Position numbers and translations under genes: made by a program. Below the pieces are notes generated by a model, which was given only the letters and a program-made list of their open reading frames with translations, ran no database searches and was not told the DNA's origin. Of a stretch of 34,708 nt of DNA, positions 19,058-26,056 are shown in pieces. The stretch's first letter is position 1. Every line of letters begins with the position of its first letter. Origin of the DNA: Gammaproteobacteria bacterium (GTDB lineage Bacteria; Pseudomonadota; Gammaproteobacteria; UWMA-0217); the NCBI GenBank assembly GCA_027081275.1, contig JALWKV010000247.1, positions 1-34,708 on the forward strand. Direction: 5' to 3'.

Positions 19058-19079
19058 ATTCCCCGATAGCTCAGTTGGG
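19058..19079 (+). pseudogene. Truncated 5' copy of tRNA-Asn
   Basis: AATTCCCCGATAGCTCAGTT plus GG is repeated exactly at 19203-19224, where it forms the 5' flank, acceptor strand and D-arm start of the functional tRNA-Asn. Here the match ends after about 20 nt of the tRNA, within the D-loop. There is no anticodon or T-arm, so it cannot function as a tRNA. Confidence 0.85.
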
Positions 19080-19204
19080 TGAGTCGGAACCGAAGATCCA
19101 GTGGATCTTCGCAGTACGACGAACGACCCGACAGGACGTCGGGGCCGGTGCCGCAGAATCTGCCGACGCCGCGCCAGGACGGCAACCTCAAATGCCAGAA
19201 AAAT
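19080..19204 (+). repeat. Hairpin-rich spacer between tRNA-Asn fragment and tRNA-Asn
   Basis: About 125 bp with several hairpins. CGAAGATCCA (19091-19100) pairs with TGGATCTTCG (19102-19111), a perfect 10-bp inverted repeat. CCCGAC (19127-19132) pairs with GTCGGG (19138-19143) around loop AGGAC. GCAGA-A-TCTGC lies at 19153-19163. A short GCC-AGGAC-GGC occurs at 19173-19183. Two hairpins share the loop AGGAC. The spacer should be transcribed as a leader of tRNA-Asn. No coding potential is seen. Confidence 0.65.
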
Positions 19205-19280
19205 TCCCCGATAGCTCAGTTGGTAGAGCAGTAGACTGTTAATCTATTGGTCCCTGGTTCGAGTCCAGGTCGGGGAGCCA
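19205..19280 (+). tRNA. tRNA-Asn (anticodon GTT)
   Basis: Complete cloverleaf: acceptor TCCCCGA pairing with TCGGGGA, D-arm GCTCAGTTGGTAGAGC, anticodon arm with loop CTGTTAA (anticodon GTT at 19238-19240), T-arm with CCTGGTTCGAGTCCAGG, discriminator G and encoded CCA. 76 nt in all. A terminator follows within 10 bp. Confidence 0.97.
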
Positions 19281-19288
19281 AACCCAAC

Positions 19289-19318
19289 AAAGGCCCTGAT
19301 TTTCAGGGCCTTTTCTAT
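19289..19318 (+). terminator. Rho-independent terminator after tRNA-Asn
   Basis: AAGGCCCTGA (19290-19299) and TCAGGGCCTT (19303-19312) form a perfect 10-bp stem with a TTT loop, followed by TTCTATTT. It ends the tRNA-Asn transcript and, read from the other side, sits 44 bp past the stop of the convergent glycosyltransferase gene. Confidence 0.85.
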
Positions 19319-19361
19319 TTCTGCGGGGCTATTTCACGGGCATTGCCACAACCCACCCCAC

Positions 19362-20363
19362 TCACTTGTATTCAATGATCCGGAAACTGTTGCGCCGCCG
19401 GTCCCGGTAGTATTTCATCAGCCCGATCACGTTGGCGAATTTGCCGATCAGCGTATATTTCGCGTAAGTCCGGGCGTCTTGGGGCGTATCGCCCTCGGAG
19501 AGACGATAGCGGTACATTCGCCAGAGCAGCAGCGGATATCCCAGCAACAGCAGCAGACTCAGCCCCCTGGTGGGAATCAGCAGCAACAGCGTCGTCGCGG
19601 GCACGAGGAGTCCCCAGAACCAGGTGCTCATTTCTTCGCGCAAGGCATCGCGGTCGCGCCGATCGGGATGGAGGTTGGCCCAGGCGCCAATGGCATGGCC
19701 CGCCCTCACAGCACGGGTCCACCACTGCCGGAAGGTGCTGATCTCGGCATCGTGCAGCGCCATGGCGTGATCGAGTTTGTGGATCCGGTAGCCCGCATCC
19801 TTGATACGCGTTGCAAGTTCGGGCTCCTCGCCGGCGATGAGGTCGGGATTGAAGCCCCCCACCTCGTCGATGACGCTGGCGCGAATCATTGAAATGCCGC
19901 CAAACTTGCCTATGTCGGTGATTTCACCGGCGGCCGATTTCCATTCCAGCGCGCACATGCGGTTGTAGATCGAGCGCTCGGGCGCCATCTCCTGCAGATG
20001 CCCGGTGACGGCGCCGTAGTCCGGATTGTTGCGCAGCGTGACTTCGGCGATTTCGAGCCAGCCCGACGCGAGCTTGCAGTCGCCATCGATGAACTGGACA
20101 TAGCGGACAGTCGGGAACTTTTGCCGCAGGTGGGCAAAGCCCTCGTTCCGACCACGGGCGGCCGAGAACGGTTTCGATGCATCGAGACTGACGACATCGA
20201 CGCCGAAGGAACCGGCAAGCGCAACGCTGCCGTCGATGGAGCCGGAGTCGACATAGACGATGGGCGCATCGACGCCACGCAGTGAGTCGAGGCAGGCCCG
20301 CAGACGCTCGCCCTCGTTTCTGCCGATTACGACGATCCCGGTTGTGGGTGAATCCTTGTTCAT
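19362..20363 (-). CDS. Family 2 glycosyltransferase with C-terminal membrane segments
   Basis: A 333-residue GT-A fold glycosyltransferase. The start of the domain is IVVIGRNEGERLRACLDSL, then VYVDSGSIDGS, then the metal-binding FIDGDC, and an acceptor-side GEEPELATRI motif. One or two hydrophobic helices (about 255-285) near the C-terminus suggest membrane attachment. Donor and acceptor sugars are unknown; a role in surface polysaccharide is likely for the family. The frame is open upstream to 20414; ATG 20363 starts close to the domain and is preferred, though no strong ribosome site is visible. No other polysaccharide gene is adjacent. Confidence 0.85.
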   Translation of the reverse strand: MNKDSPTTGIVVIGRNEGERLRACLDSLRGVDAPIVYVDSGSIDGSVALAGSFGVDVVSLDASKPFSAARGRNEGFAHLRQKFPTVRYVQFIDGDCKLASGWLEIAEVTLRNNPDYGAVTGHLQEMAPERSIYNRMCALEWKSAAGEITDIGKFGGISMIRASVIDEVGGFNPDLIAGEEPELATRIKDAGYRIHKLDHAMALHDAEISTFRQWWTRAVRAGHAIGAWANLHPDRRDRDALREEMSTWFWGLLVPATTLLLLIPTRGLSLLLLLGYPLLLWRMYRYRLSEGDTPQDARTYAKYTLIGKFANVIGLMKYYRDRRRNSFRIIEYK

Positions 20364-20498
20364 TTTGATGTGACTGTTCCCGAGTTCTACCGAGTCTAGC
20401 AGTCCGGGGGCCACGCTTCAGCAGACCATTGCTCAATACCGTGGTAGCCACCAATTCTGGGGCATAATAGCGCTTCCCAGCGCAACCCCGAAAAGGCC

Positions 20499-21764
20499 AT
20501 GACCCGTTCCGACATTGCAACACCTCCTTCCTGCGATACGCAGGGCCACGACATGATCGATGCCGACACCGCCTTACAGCGCCTGCTCGATGCCGCCCAG
20601 CCTGTTACCGAAACGGAAAGGGTATCGATTCTCGATGCCCTCGGTCGGACGCTGGCCGAAGATGTGATGTCGACCATCGACGTACCCGGCCACGACAACA
20701 GCGCCATGGATGGCTACGCCGTGCGCAGCGAGGATGTCGCCGAGCCGGGGGCGCGGCTGACCGTCACGCAGCGCATCGCCGCCGGCAGCACCGGCGAGAC
20801 GGTGCTGCCCGGTACCGCCGCACGTATCTTCACCGGCGCGCCCATTCCGCCCGGCGCCGACGCGGTGGTGATGCAGGAAAGCTGTGAGGCCGATGGCGAC
20901 AGCGTCATCATCCGGCAGCAGGTCACGCCGGGGCTCAATATCCGCCCGCAAGGGAATGACATGCACAAGGGCGAGACGGCAATCGCCGCCGGCACGCGGA
21001 TCGGCCCGGCCCAGATGTCGCTCGCCGCCGGCGTGGGCGTCGATGAGGTGCCCGTAAGGCGACGCCTGCGCGCGGCGATTCTCTACACCGGCGACGAGAT
21101 CATCGAACCGGGCCGACCGCTGGACGAGGGGCAGATCTACAACTCGAACCGCTACGCGCTGCGCGGCCTGTTGCAGGCCCTCGGGCTTGAGGTCACCGTC
21201 GACAGGCATGTGGAAGACGACTTCGAGGCCACCCGCGGGGCCTTTCTGGAGGCCTCGAAAAAAGCCGACGTGATCATTTCCAGCGGCGGCGTCTCGGTTG
21301 GCGGCGAAGACCACGTCAAGCCCGCGATCGAAGCGGAAGGCCGGCTCGACATGTGGAAAATCGCGATGAAACCGGGCAAGCCACTGGCCTTCGGCGCGAT
21401 CGGCGACGCCACGGTCTTCGGGCTGCCGGGCAACCCCGTCTCGGTGTTCATCACCTTTCTGCTGTTCGTCCGCCCCTGGCTGTTGAAGACCCAGGGATGC
21501 AGCGACTACCTGCCACGCCCCCTGCCCGTCCGCGCCGGATTCGACTGGCCACGCCCCGGCATTCGCCGCGAGTTCGCCCGGGCGCGCATCACCGTCGACG
21601 CGCAGCAGCGGATCGAGGCGATACTGTTTCCACGGCAGGGATCCGATGTATCGAGCTCGGTCGCGTGGGCCGATGGCGTCGTGATCATCCCGGAGAACGA
21701 AACGGTAAGGAAAGGGGACGTGGTGGAATATCTGGCGTTCGCGGAGTTGATGTCCGCGTTCTGA
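20499..21764 (+). CDS. moeA: Molybdopterin molybdotransferase MoeA
   Basis: Inserts molybdate into adenylylated molybdopterin in the last step of molybdenum cofactor synthesis. The 421-residue gephyrin-like protein shows DNSAMDGYAV (about 67-76), FTGAPIPPGAD, the molybdopterin-binding region TGDEI, SGGVSVG, KPGKPLAFG and GLPGNPVS, and a C-terminal domain IV. The N-terminus is about 18 residues longer than the family core; ATG 20553 (MIDADTALQ) is an alternative start with CAGGG upstream. A molybdoenzyme is implied elsewhere in the genome; none is in this window. No MoCo riboswitch was recognised upstream. Confidence 0.95.
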   Translation: MTRSDIATPPSCDTQGHDMIDADTALQRLLDAAQPVTETERVSILDALGRTLAEDVMSTIDVPGHDNSAMDGYAVRSEDVAEPGARLTVTQRIAAGSTGETVLPGTAARIFTGAPIPPGADAVVMQESCEADGDSVIIRQQVTPGLNIRPQGNDMHKGETAIAAGTRIGPAQMSLAAGVGVDEVPVRRRLRAAILYTGDEIIEPGRPLDEGQIYNSNRYALRGLLQALGLEVTVDRHVEDDFEATRGAFLEASKKADVIISSGGVSVGGEDHVKPAIEAEGRLDMWKIAMKPGKPLAFGAIGDATVFGLPGNPVSVFITFLLFVRPWLLKTQGCSDYLPRPLPVRAGFDWPRPGIRREFARARITVDAQQRIEAILFPRQGSDVSSSVAWADGVVIIPENETVRKGDVVEYLAFAELMSAF

Positions 21765-21779
21765 ATAATCTGGTGGCAA

Positions 21780-21803
21780 CGCGGACAGCGGGCGCTGTCC
21801 GCG
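21780..21803. terminator. Strong hairpin between convergent genes
   Basis: CGCGGACAGC and GCTGTCCGCG form a perfect 10-bp GC-rich stem with loop GGGC, 15 bp after the moeA stop and 10 bp before the end of the opposing DUF2892 gene. It lacks a T tract, so it is a probable but non-canonical bidirectional terminator. Confidence 0.55.
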
Positions 21804-21813
21804 GAGACCGATA

Positions 21814-22020
21814 TCAGTCCTGCAGTCCCATCTTGCGCAGAACGCTCGCCAAGGGACAGAAGCCGGTAAAGCCGGACTGGAACAGGTTGAAACCGACAAA
21901 GGCCGTCAGCCACAGCCAGCTCATTTTCGTGAGGTCGATCTGACCGGTGAAATGCGCCAGCGCCAGGCTGAGCATGACCATGAAGCCTGCAAAAATCGTT
22001 ACCGCTCTATTTACTGTCAT
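21814..22020 (-). CDS. DUF2892 (YgaP-like) small inner-membrane protein
   Basis: A 68-residue protein with two membrane helices. MTVNRAVTIFAG at the start and the C-terminal SGFTGFCPLASVLRKMGL are diagnostic of DUF2892 (PF11127), the membrane part found after the rhodanese domain in YgaP and alone in many sulfur-metabolising bacteria. The function is unknown. The frame extends to 22059, but ATG 22020, with AGAGAGAC upstream, gives the family start. Too small to carry a catalytic domain. Confidence 0.88.
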   Translation of the reverse strand: MTVNRAVTIFAGFMVMLSLALAHFTGQIDLTKMSWLWLTAFVGFNLFQSGFTGFCPLASVLRKMGLQD

Positions 22021-22516
22021 CGTGCTGTCTCTCTTGTTTGCTTGAAAAACTGCGGGCAACTACTGAACCGGTAGCCGCAAGTCAGGAAAAATTCCCGTGA
22101 GTCCGGCTCACGGAAGAAGGAAATGACGGTCATTCTAGCAGCAGGGCTACCGTGGGGCATCCACCTGCCGCTATTTCCCGAACAATGGCATATCACCACG
22201 CTGCCTGTTTCTCGGTTCAGCCCATTTCAAGCGGTTTCGAGTGTCGTGCCGCCGACATCAATTCCCGCTGGGCATGAAAAAGCTGTAATTCCAGTGGACC
22301 GCCGACGATACCAGGCAGCGGCGGCTTTTTTACAACATGAATCGATTTTTGTAGTATCGGCTGATACGCGAAGAATCACGACTATCCCGCGCCCGAAGGA
22401 AATCGACAGCCCGCGGGGCAGCGGGACTGCCCGACCGCTTCCAGCCCACCGCTTAGCCAGCTGCGAGTCACCGCGGGCCATGATCCAGCAACGAATCAGA
22501 CCAAAGGCTCATCCAT
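22021..22516. other. Long intergenic region with hairpins, no supported gene
   Basis: A 496-bp gap between the divergent DUF2892 and NapC genes. It contains a small hairpin CCGTGAG-TCCGG-CTCACGG around 22095-22113, in the likely leader of the DUF2892 gene, and an isolated terminator-like hairpin at 22299-22331. Open frames that cross it lack family resemblance and overlap napC. Confidence 0.5.
22299..22331 (+). terminator. Orphan Rho-independent terminator
   Basis: CCGCCG (22299-22304) pairs with CGGCGG (22319-22324) around a 14-nt loop and is followed by C and six T. It faces the + strand, yet the gene upstream on that strand ends over 500 bp before, beyond another hairpin and an opposing gene. 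It may end an unannotated small transcript. Confidence 0.5.
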
Positions 22517-23101
22517 ATGACCGACTATGACGACACTTCGCCAAAAACACGCAGAAAACTCCCCTGGATTCTCCTTGCTCTGGTATTTCTCGGCGGCATC
22601 GCCTTTGCCGGCGCTTTCAGCACAGGTCTCCACTACACCAACGAAATGGAGTTCTGTACCTCCTGCCATTCGATGAAATGGAACCTGGAAGAATACAAGG
22701 AGACCATTCACTACAAGAACCGCTCCGGCGTCCGCGCCACCTGCTCCGACTGCCATGTCCCCAAGCCCTTCGTTCCCAAGATGATCGCCAAGGTCTATGC
22801 GGCCAAGGACGTCTTCCACGAGATTCTCGGCACGATCGACACCAAGGAGAAGTTCGAGGAGCACCGCTGGAAAATGGCGAACCGTGTCTGGGACAAGATG
22901 AAGAAAAGCGATTCGCGCGAATGCAAGACCTGCCACGCCTTCGATACGATGGACCTTTCCGAGCAGGATCGCAGCGCTCGCAAGAAGCACGCCAGCGCGC
23001 CGGACAAGGGCAAGACCTGTATCGACTGCCATACGGGCATCGCCCACGAGGAGCCGGACGAGCCGGAAGAGGACGACGTGGCGACGGACGAAAAGGCATG
23101 A
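22517..23101 (+). CDS. NapC/NirT-family membrane tetraheme cytochrome c
   Basis: A 194-residue quinol dehydrogenase of the NapC/NirT/NrfH type, which takes electrons from the quinol pool to periplasmic reductases. One membrane anchor lies at about 15-37. Four haem motifs follow: CTSCH (47-51), CSDCH (76-80), CKTCH (136-140) and CIDCH (168-172). The region from ATCSDCHVPKPFVPKM through AKDVFHEILGTI is strongly family-typical. The tail after 175 is acidic (EEPDEPEEDD). Which reductase it serves cannot be read here: no nap, nir or tor catalytic gene is adjacent. Confidence 0.94.
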   Translation: MTDYDDTSPKTRRKLPWILLALVFLGGIAFAGAFSTGLHYTNEMEFCTSCHSMKWNLEEYKETIHYKNRSGVRATCSDCHVPKPFVPKMIAKVYAAKDVFHEILGTIDTKEKFEEHRWKMANRVWDKMKKSDSRECKTCHAFDTMDLSEQDRSARKKHASAPDKGKTCIDCHTGIAHEEPDEPEEDDVATDEKA

Positions 23102-23198
23102 TCCAGAAGAAGTTGCCGCCCCGTTGATCCGCGTCACCACGCTACGGAACCGCATCGAATATGCTGCATACAGTTGAAACACCTACCAGGCATCCGTC

Positions 23199-24155
23199 AT
23201 GAAGCACCTGAAAATCGCGACGCTGTTGCTCCTTGCCCTGATCGCGCTACCGCTGCAGGCAACGGAGAAGTCCATTCTCGAAGCCCAGCTGCGCGCCGCC
23301 GCGGCCGATGGCGATGCCGAAACGGTCGCACGGCTGCTCGACAGCGAGGATATCGACATCAACTCCGGCAACAAGGCGGGGGTCACGGCGCTGATGCTTG
23401 CCGCGGGCGAAGGCCATATCGACGTGGTCAGCGAGCTGCTCAATCGCGGGGCCGACGTCAACATCCGCGACACGAATGGTGAAACGGCGCTGACCTTCGC
23501 CGCGGAGAACGGCCAGTTCGTCATCACCGCAATGCTGCTCGAACGCGGCGCCGACCTCTATGCACGCACCCGTGCCGGCCTCAACGCCCTGATGCTGGCG
23601 TCGAAATACGGCCTGACCGACATGGTCGAGCAGCTGCTCTACAAGGGCGCCGACTTCCGCGCCGCCGACAAGCGCGGACGCACTGCCTCGCTTCTTGCCG
23701 CCGAGGAAGGCCACGTCGATATCGTCGAGCGCCTGCTCAAGGCTGGCGCCCAGGTCGATTGTCGCGACAACAACCACCACACGCTACTGATGATTGCCGC
23801 CGACCGGGGCGACGAGAAACTGGCCCAGCTCCTCCTGAACAGGGGCGCGACAGTCGACATGGAGGACAAGGATGGCGCAACGGCATTGATAAGGGCCGCA
23901 AGCGAGGGATATGGCAAAATCGTCGACCTGTTGCTGGAGCACGGCGCCAACCCGAACATCCAGGACAATGACGGCACGACCGCGCTGATGGAAGCCACCG
24001 CAAGTGGCAACGTCGCGATCGTCGAATCACTGCTCGCGCGCGGCGCCGACCCGAAACTGAAAAACAGCGACGGACAAGACGCGCTCGCCATCGCCAGGAA
24101 GGCCGGCCACGACGATATCGTCCAGTTGCTGACCAAGCCGTCCAAGAAAAAATAG
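23199..24155 (+). CDS. Periplasmic ankyrin-repeat protein
   Basis: A 318-residue protein with a signal peptide (residues 1-21, ending LQA) followed by nine consecutive ankyrin repeats of 33 residues, from about residue 27 almost to the C-terminus. Each repeat shows the TALMLAA-x-GH-x-x-IV-x-x-LL-x-x-GAD-x-N pattern; the first and last are less complete. Such proteins bind other proteins; the partner is unknown. It lies 97 bp after the NapC gene on the same strand and may share its transcript, which would fit a role near the periplasmic cytochromes, but this is inference. Confidence 0.93.
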   Translation: MKHLKIATLLLLALIALPLQATEKSILEAQLRAAAADGDAETVARLLDSEDIDINSGNKAGVTALMLAAGEGHIDVVSELLNRGADVNIRDTNGETALTFAAENGQFVITAMLLERGADLYARTRAGLNALMLASKYGLTDMVEQLLYKGADFRAADKRGRTASLLAAEEGHVDIVERLLKAGAQVDCRDNNHHTLLMIAADRGDEKLAQLLLNRGATVDMEDKDGATALIRAASEGYGKIVDLLLEHGANPNIQDNDGTTALMEATASGNVAIVESLLARGADPKLKNSDGQDALAIARKAGHDDIVQLLTKPSKKK

Positions 24156-24190
24156 GTATCAAAAGCTGTAAAAGTCTCAGCGCTGCTGGC

Positions 24191-24242
24191 GGTGCATAAA
24201 ATGCACCCTACGCTTCTCGAGCGGCGGTGCGTTTTACGCACC
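24191..24242. repeat. Pair of REP-like palindromes between convergent genes
   Basis: GGTGCATAAAATGCACC (24191-24207) and GGTGCGTTTTACGCACC (24226-24242) are related palindromes with 7-bp arms and 3-nt loops, each preceded by GGCG/GGCGG. They lie between the convergent ankyrin and diheme cytochrome genes and may act as a terminator. Similar palindromes with ACGCACC-CTACG are common intergenic repeats in gammaproteobacteria. Confidence 0.65.
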
Positions 24243-24359
24243 GACTGGGCCTGTGGGAATATCTGCAGCGATGAACAGCTGACCGAATTTGCAGTAGAGA
24301 CTAGAGACTGGATGAAACCCGCCGCTGGTTGCCCGCGAAAAGAATAGAGGCCTGAGCCC

Positions 24360-25124
24360 CTACTCCGAGCGGACGTACTCCGGAAAATCGGGGTTCTTCC
24401 ATCCCGGCGCGGCGCGCTTCTCCTCCGGCACCGGCAGCCGGGAGGCATAGTCCATCACCGCCTTCAGATCCCTCTCGCTGAACATCTTCGCCTGCTTGAT
24501 CATCTTGGGATCACCGTTGCGGCGCCTGCCGTCGCGAATCCATTCGAACTGCCGCACCATGTAGGCATAGTGCTGTCCGTAGAGGGACGGAATCAGGTCT
24601 TCGGCATTCCCCTCTCCCCCGTCGCCATGACATTCGGCGCAGTGCTCATCGTAGAGTTTCTTGCCGTGTTCCAGATCGTCTCCGCTGCCATGCCCCACGT
24701 CGGTGGTCATCGGCAGGCGGGCGATGTAGCCGGCCACGTCGGCAATGTCCTGCGGGCGGTCGAGCATCTGGCTGGTGGCAAAGGGGAACATGGTGGGATT
24801 GTCGCGATTGCGCGAGCGGATGTCCTCCAACTGCTTGATGATGACGCCGCGCAGCTGGCCGGCGATCTGTGGATACTGGCCGTCCTTGGTGCCCCAGCCC
24901 TCGGGTCTGTGGCAGACGACACAGACCTTGTATTCCTTGCGGCCATGCTCCAGATCGCTCTCGAGGCTGTTCGCTTTCTCATACATGTGCAGATCCCGTT
25001 CGTGATCATCGGCCCAGGCCGCGCCAGCAAGCAGGAGGCCGCCGATCGCCGCAGCCACGCCCACCGCCAAACGGTTCAATGTCGAGCCAGGGAAATGAGG
25101 AAACTTTGCTTTGTTATCGCGCAT
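24360..25124 (-). CDS. Diheme cytochrome c (c4-like)
   Basis: A 254-residue exported protein. Residues about 17-38 are the hydrophobic part of a signal peptide or anchor (ends AAWADD). Two cytochrome c domains follow with CVVCH (68-72) and CAECH (162-166); each is followed by PQIAGQ or PSLYGQHYAYMVRQ segments typical of cytochrome c4-like tandem domains. A likely electron carrier in the periplasm. ATG 25124 has AGGTG 8 bp upstream; the longer frame is the shadow of the next gene. It converges on the ankyrin gene and is divergent from the metallophosphoesterase. Confidence 0.93.
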   Translation of the reverse strand: MRDNKAKFPHFPGSTLNRLAVGVAAAIGGLLLAGAAWADDHERDLHMYEKANSLESDLEHGRKEYKVCVVCHRPEGWGTKDGQYPQIAGQLRGVIIKQLEDIRSRNRDNPTMFPFATSQMLDRPQDIADVAGYIARLPMTTDVGHGSGDDLEHGKKLYDEHCAECHGDGGEGNAEDLIPSLYGQHYAYMVRQFEWIRDGRRRNGDPKMIKQAKMFSERDLKAVMDYASRLPVPEEKRAAPGWKNPDFPEYVRSE

Positions 25125-25209
25125 CGTCAGCACCTGTAGGGATCCGGGAAGGCATTTTAGTGTACCCGAATCGGGGAAAAATCCGAATCGCTCAGGTATG
25201 ATCGCGCCG

Positions 25210-26046
25210 ATGAAAATAGCACTCTTCTCCGATGTCCAGGCCAACCTCCCCGCGCTGGAGGAGATGATCGACCGGATCGAGCACTGGAACCCCGATCTCG
25301 TCGTCATGAACGGCGATCTTGTCAACCGCGGTCCGTCGAGTCTCGAATGTCTCGACCTGTGGCGGGAACTCGAACAGCGGCGCCACTGTGTCGCCGTGCG
25401 CGGCAACCACGAGGATTTCGTCCACGACTGCCGCCTCAATCCGCCCCCCACGCCGGCCGAGGCGGAGCTGCGCGCCTTCACCGACTGGACGGCAAACCAG
25501 CTCGGCGAGCGCATCGACGAATGCATGGCCTGGCCGGACCAGTTCCTGTTCCATGCGCCGGGCGCGCCCGATCGCTGGGTTCACGTCACCCACGGCACGA
25601 TCAAGAGCAACCGTCAGGGCATTCTCCGCAGCACGCCCGACGAGGAGATCGCGGCGGTGATGCCCCACGGCGTCGATCTTTTCGTCACCGCCCACACCCA
25701 CCGGCCGCTCGAGCGCGTGGTCGATGGCGTCACGATACTCAATCTCGGCTCGGTGGGATCGCCCTTCGACCGCGATCCGCGCGCCAGCTACGCCAGGCTC
25801 GTCTGGGACGGCAACGACTGGCAGACCACCATCGAGCGCTTCGAATACGATCGCGACCGCGCCGGCCGGGACTACTTCGACTCGGGTTTCTACGAGGGTG
25901 GCGGCCCGCTGGCGAGGCTGATCTACGAGGAGTGGCGCCGCGCCGAAGGGATGATCAACCGCTGGCGACAGCAGTATCAGGCGGCCGTGCGCGCCGGGGA
26001 GATCAGCGCCGACCGCGCCGTCGACGAGTTCCTCGCCGCGCTCTGA
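25210..26046 (+). CDS. Calcineurin-like metallophosphoesterase
   Basis: A 278-residue binuclear metal phosphoesterase, nearest to YfcE/DeaD-like small phosphodiesterases. The motifs are FSDVQANLPAL (where the usual D-x-H is D-x-Q), MNGDLVNRG, RGNHE, VTHGT and TAHTHRP. A C-terminal helical extension (about 220-278) is rich in Arg and Glu. An in-frame ATG at 25198 adds four residues; the core fits ATG 25210. The substrate is unknown. The ABC exporter gene starts 10 bp after its stop, so the two are probably in one operon. Confidence 0.85.
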   Translation: MKIALFSDVQANLPALEEMIDRIEHWNPDLVVMNGDLVNRGPSSLECLDLWRELEQRRHCVAVRGNHEDFVHDCRLNPPPTPAEAELRAFTDWTANQLGERIDECMAWPDQFLFHAPGAPDRWVHVTHGTIKSNRQGILRSTPDEEIAAVMPHGVDLFVTAHTHRPLERVVDGVTILNLGSVGSPFDRDPRASYARLVWDGNDWQTTIERFEYDRDRAGRDYFDSGFYEGGGPLARLIYEEWRRAEGMINRWRQQYQAAVRAGEISADRAVDEFLAAL

Positions 26047-26056
26047 TCCCGCCCCA

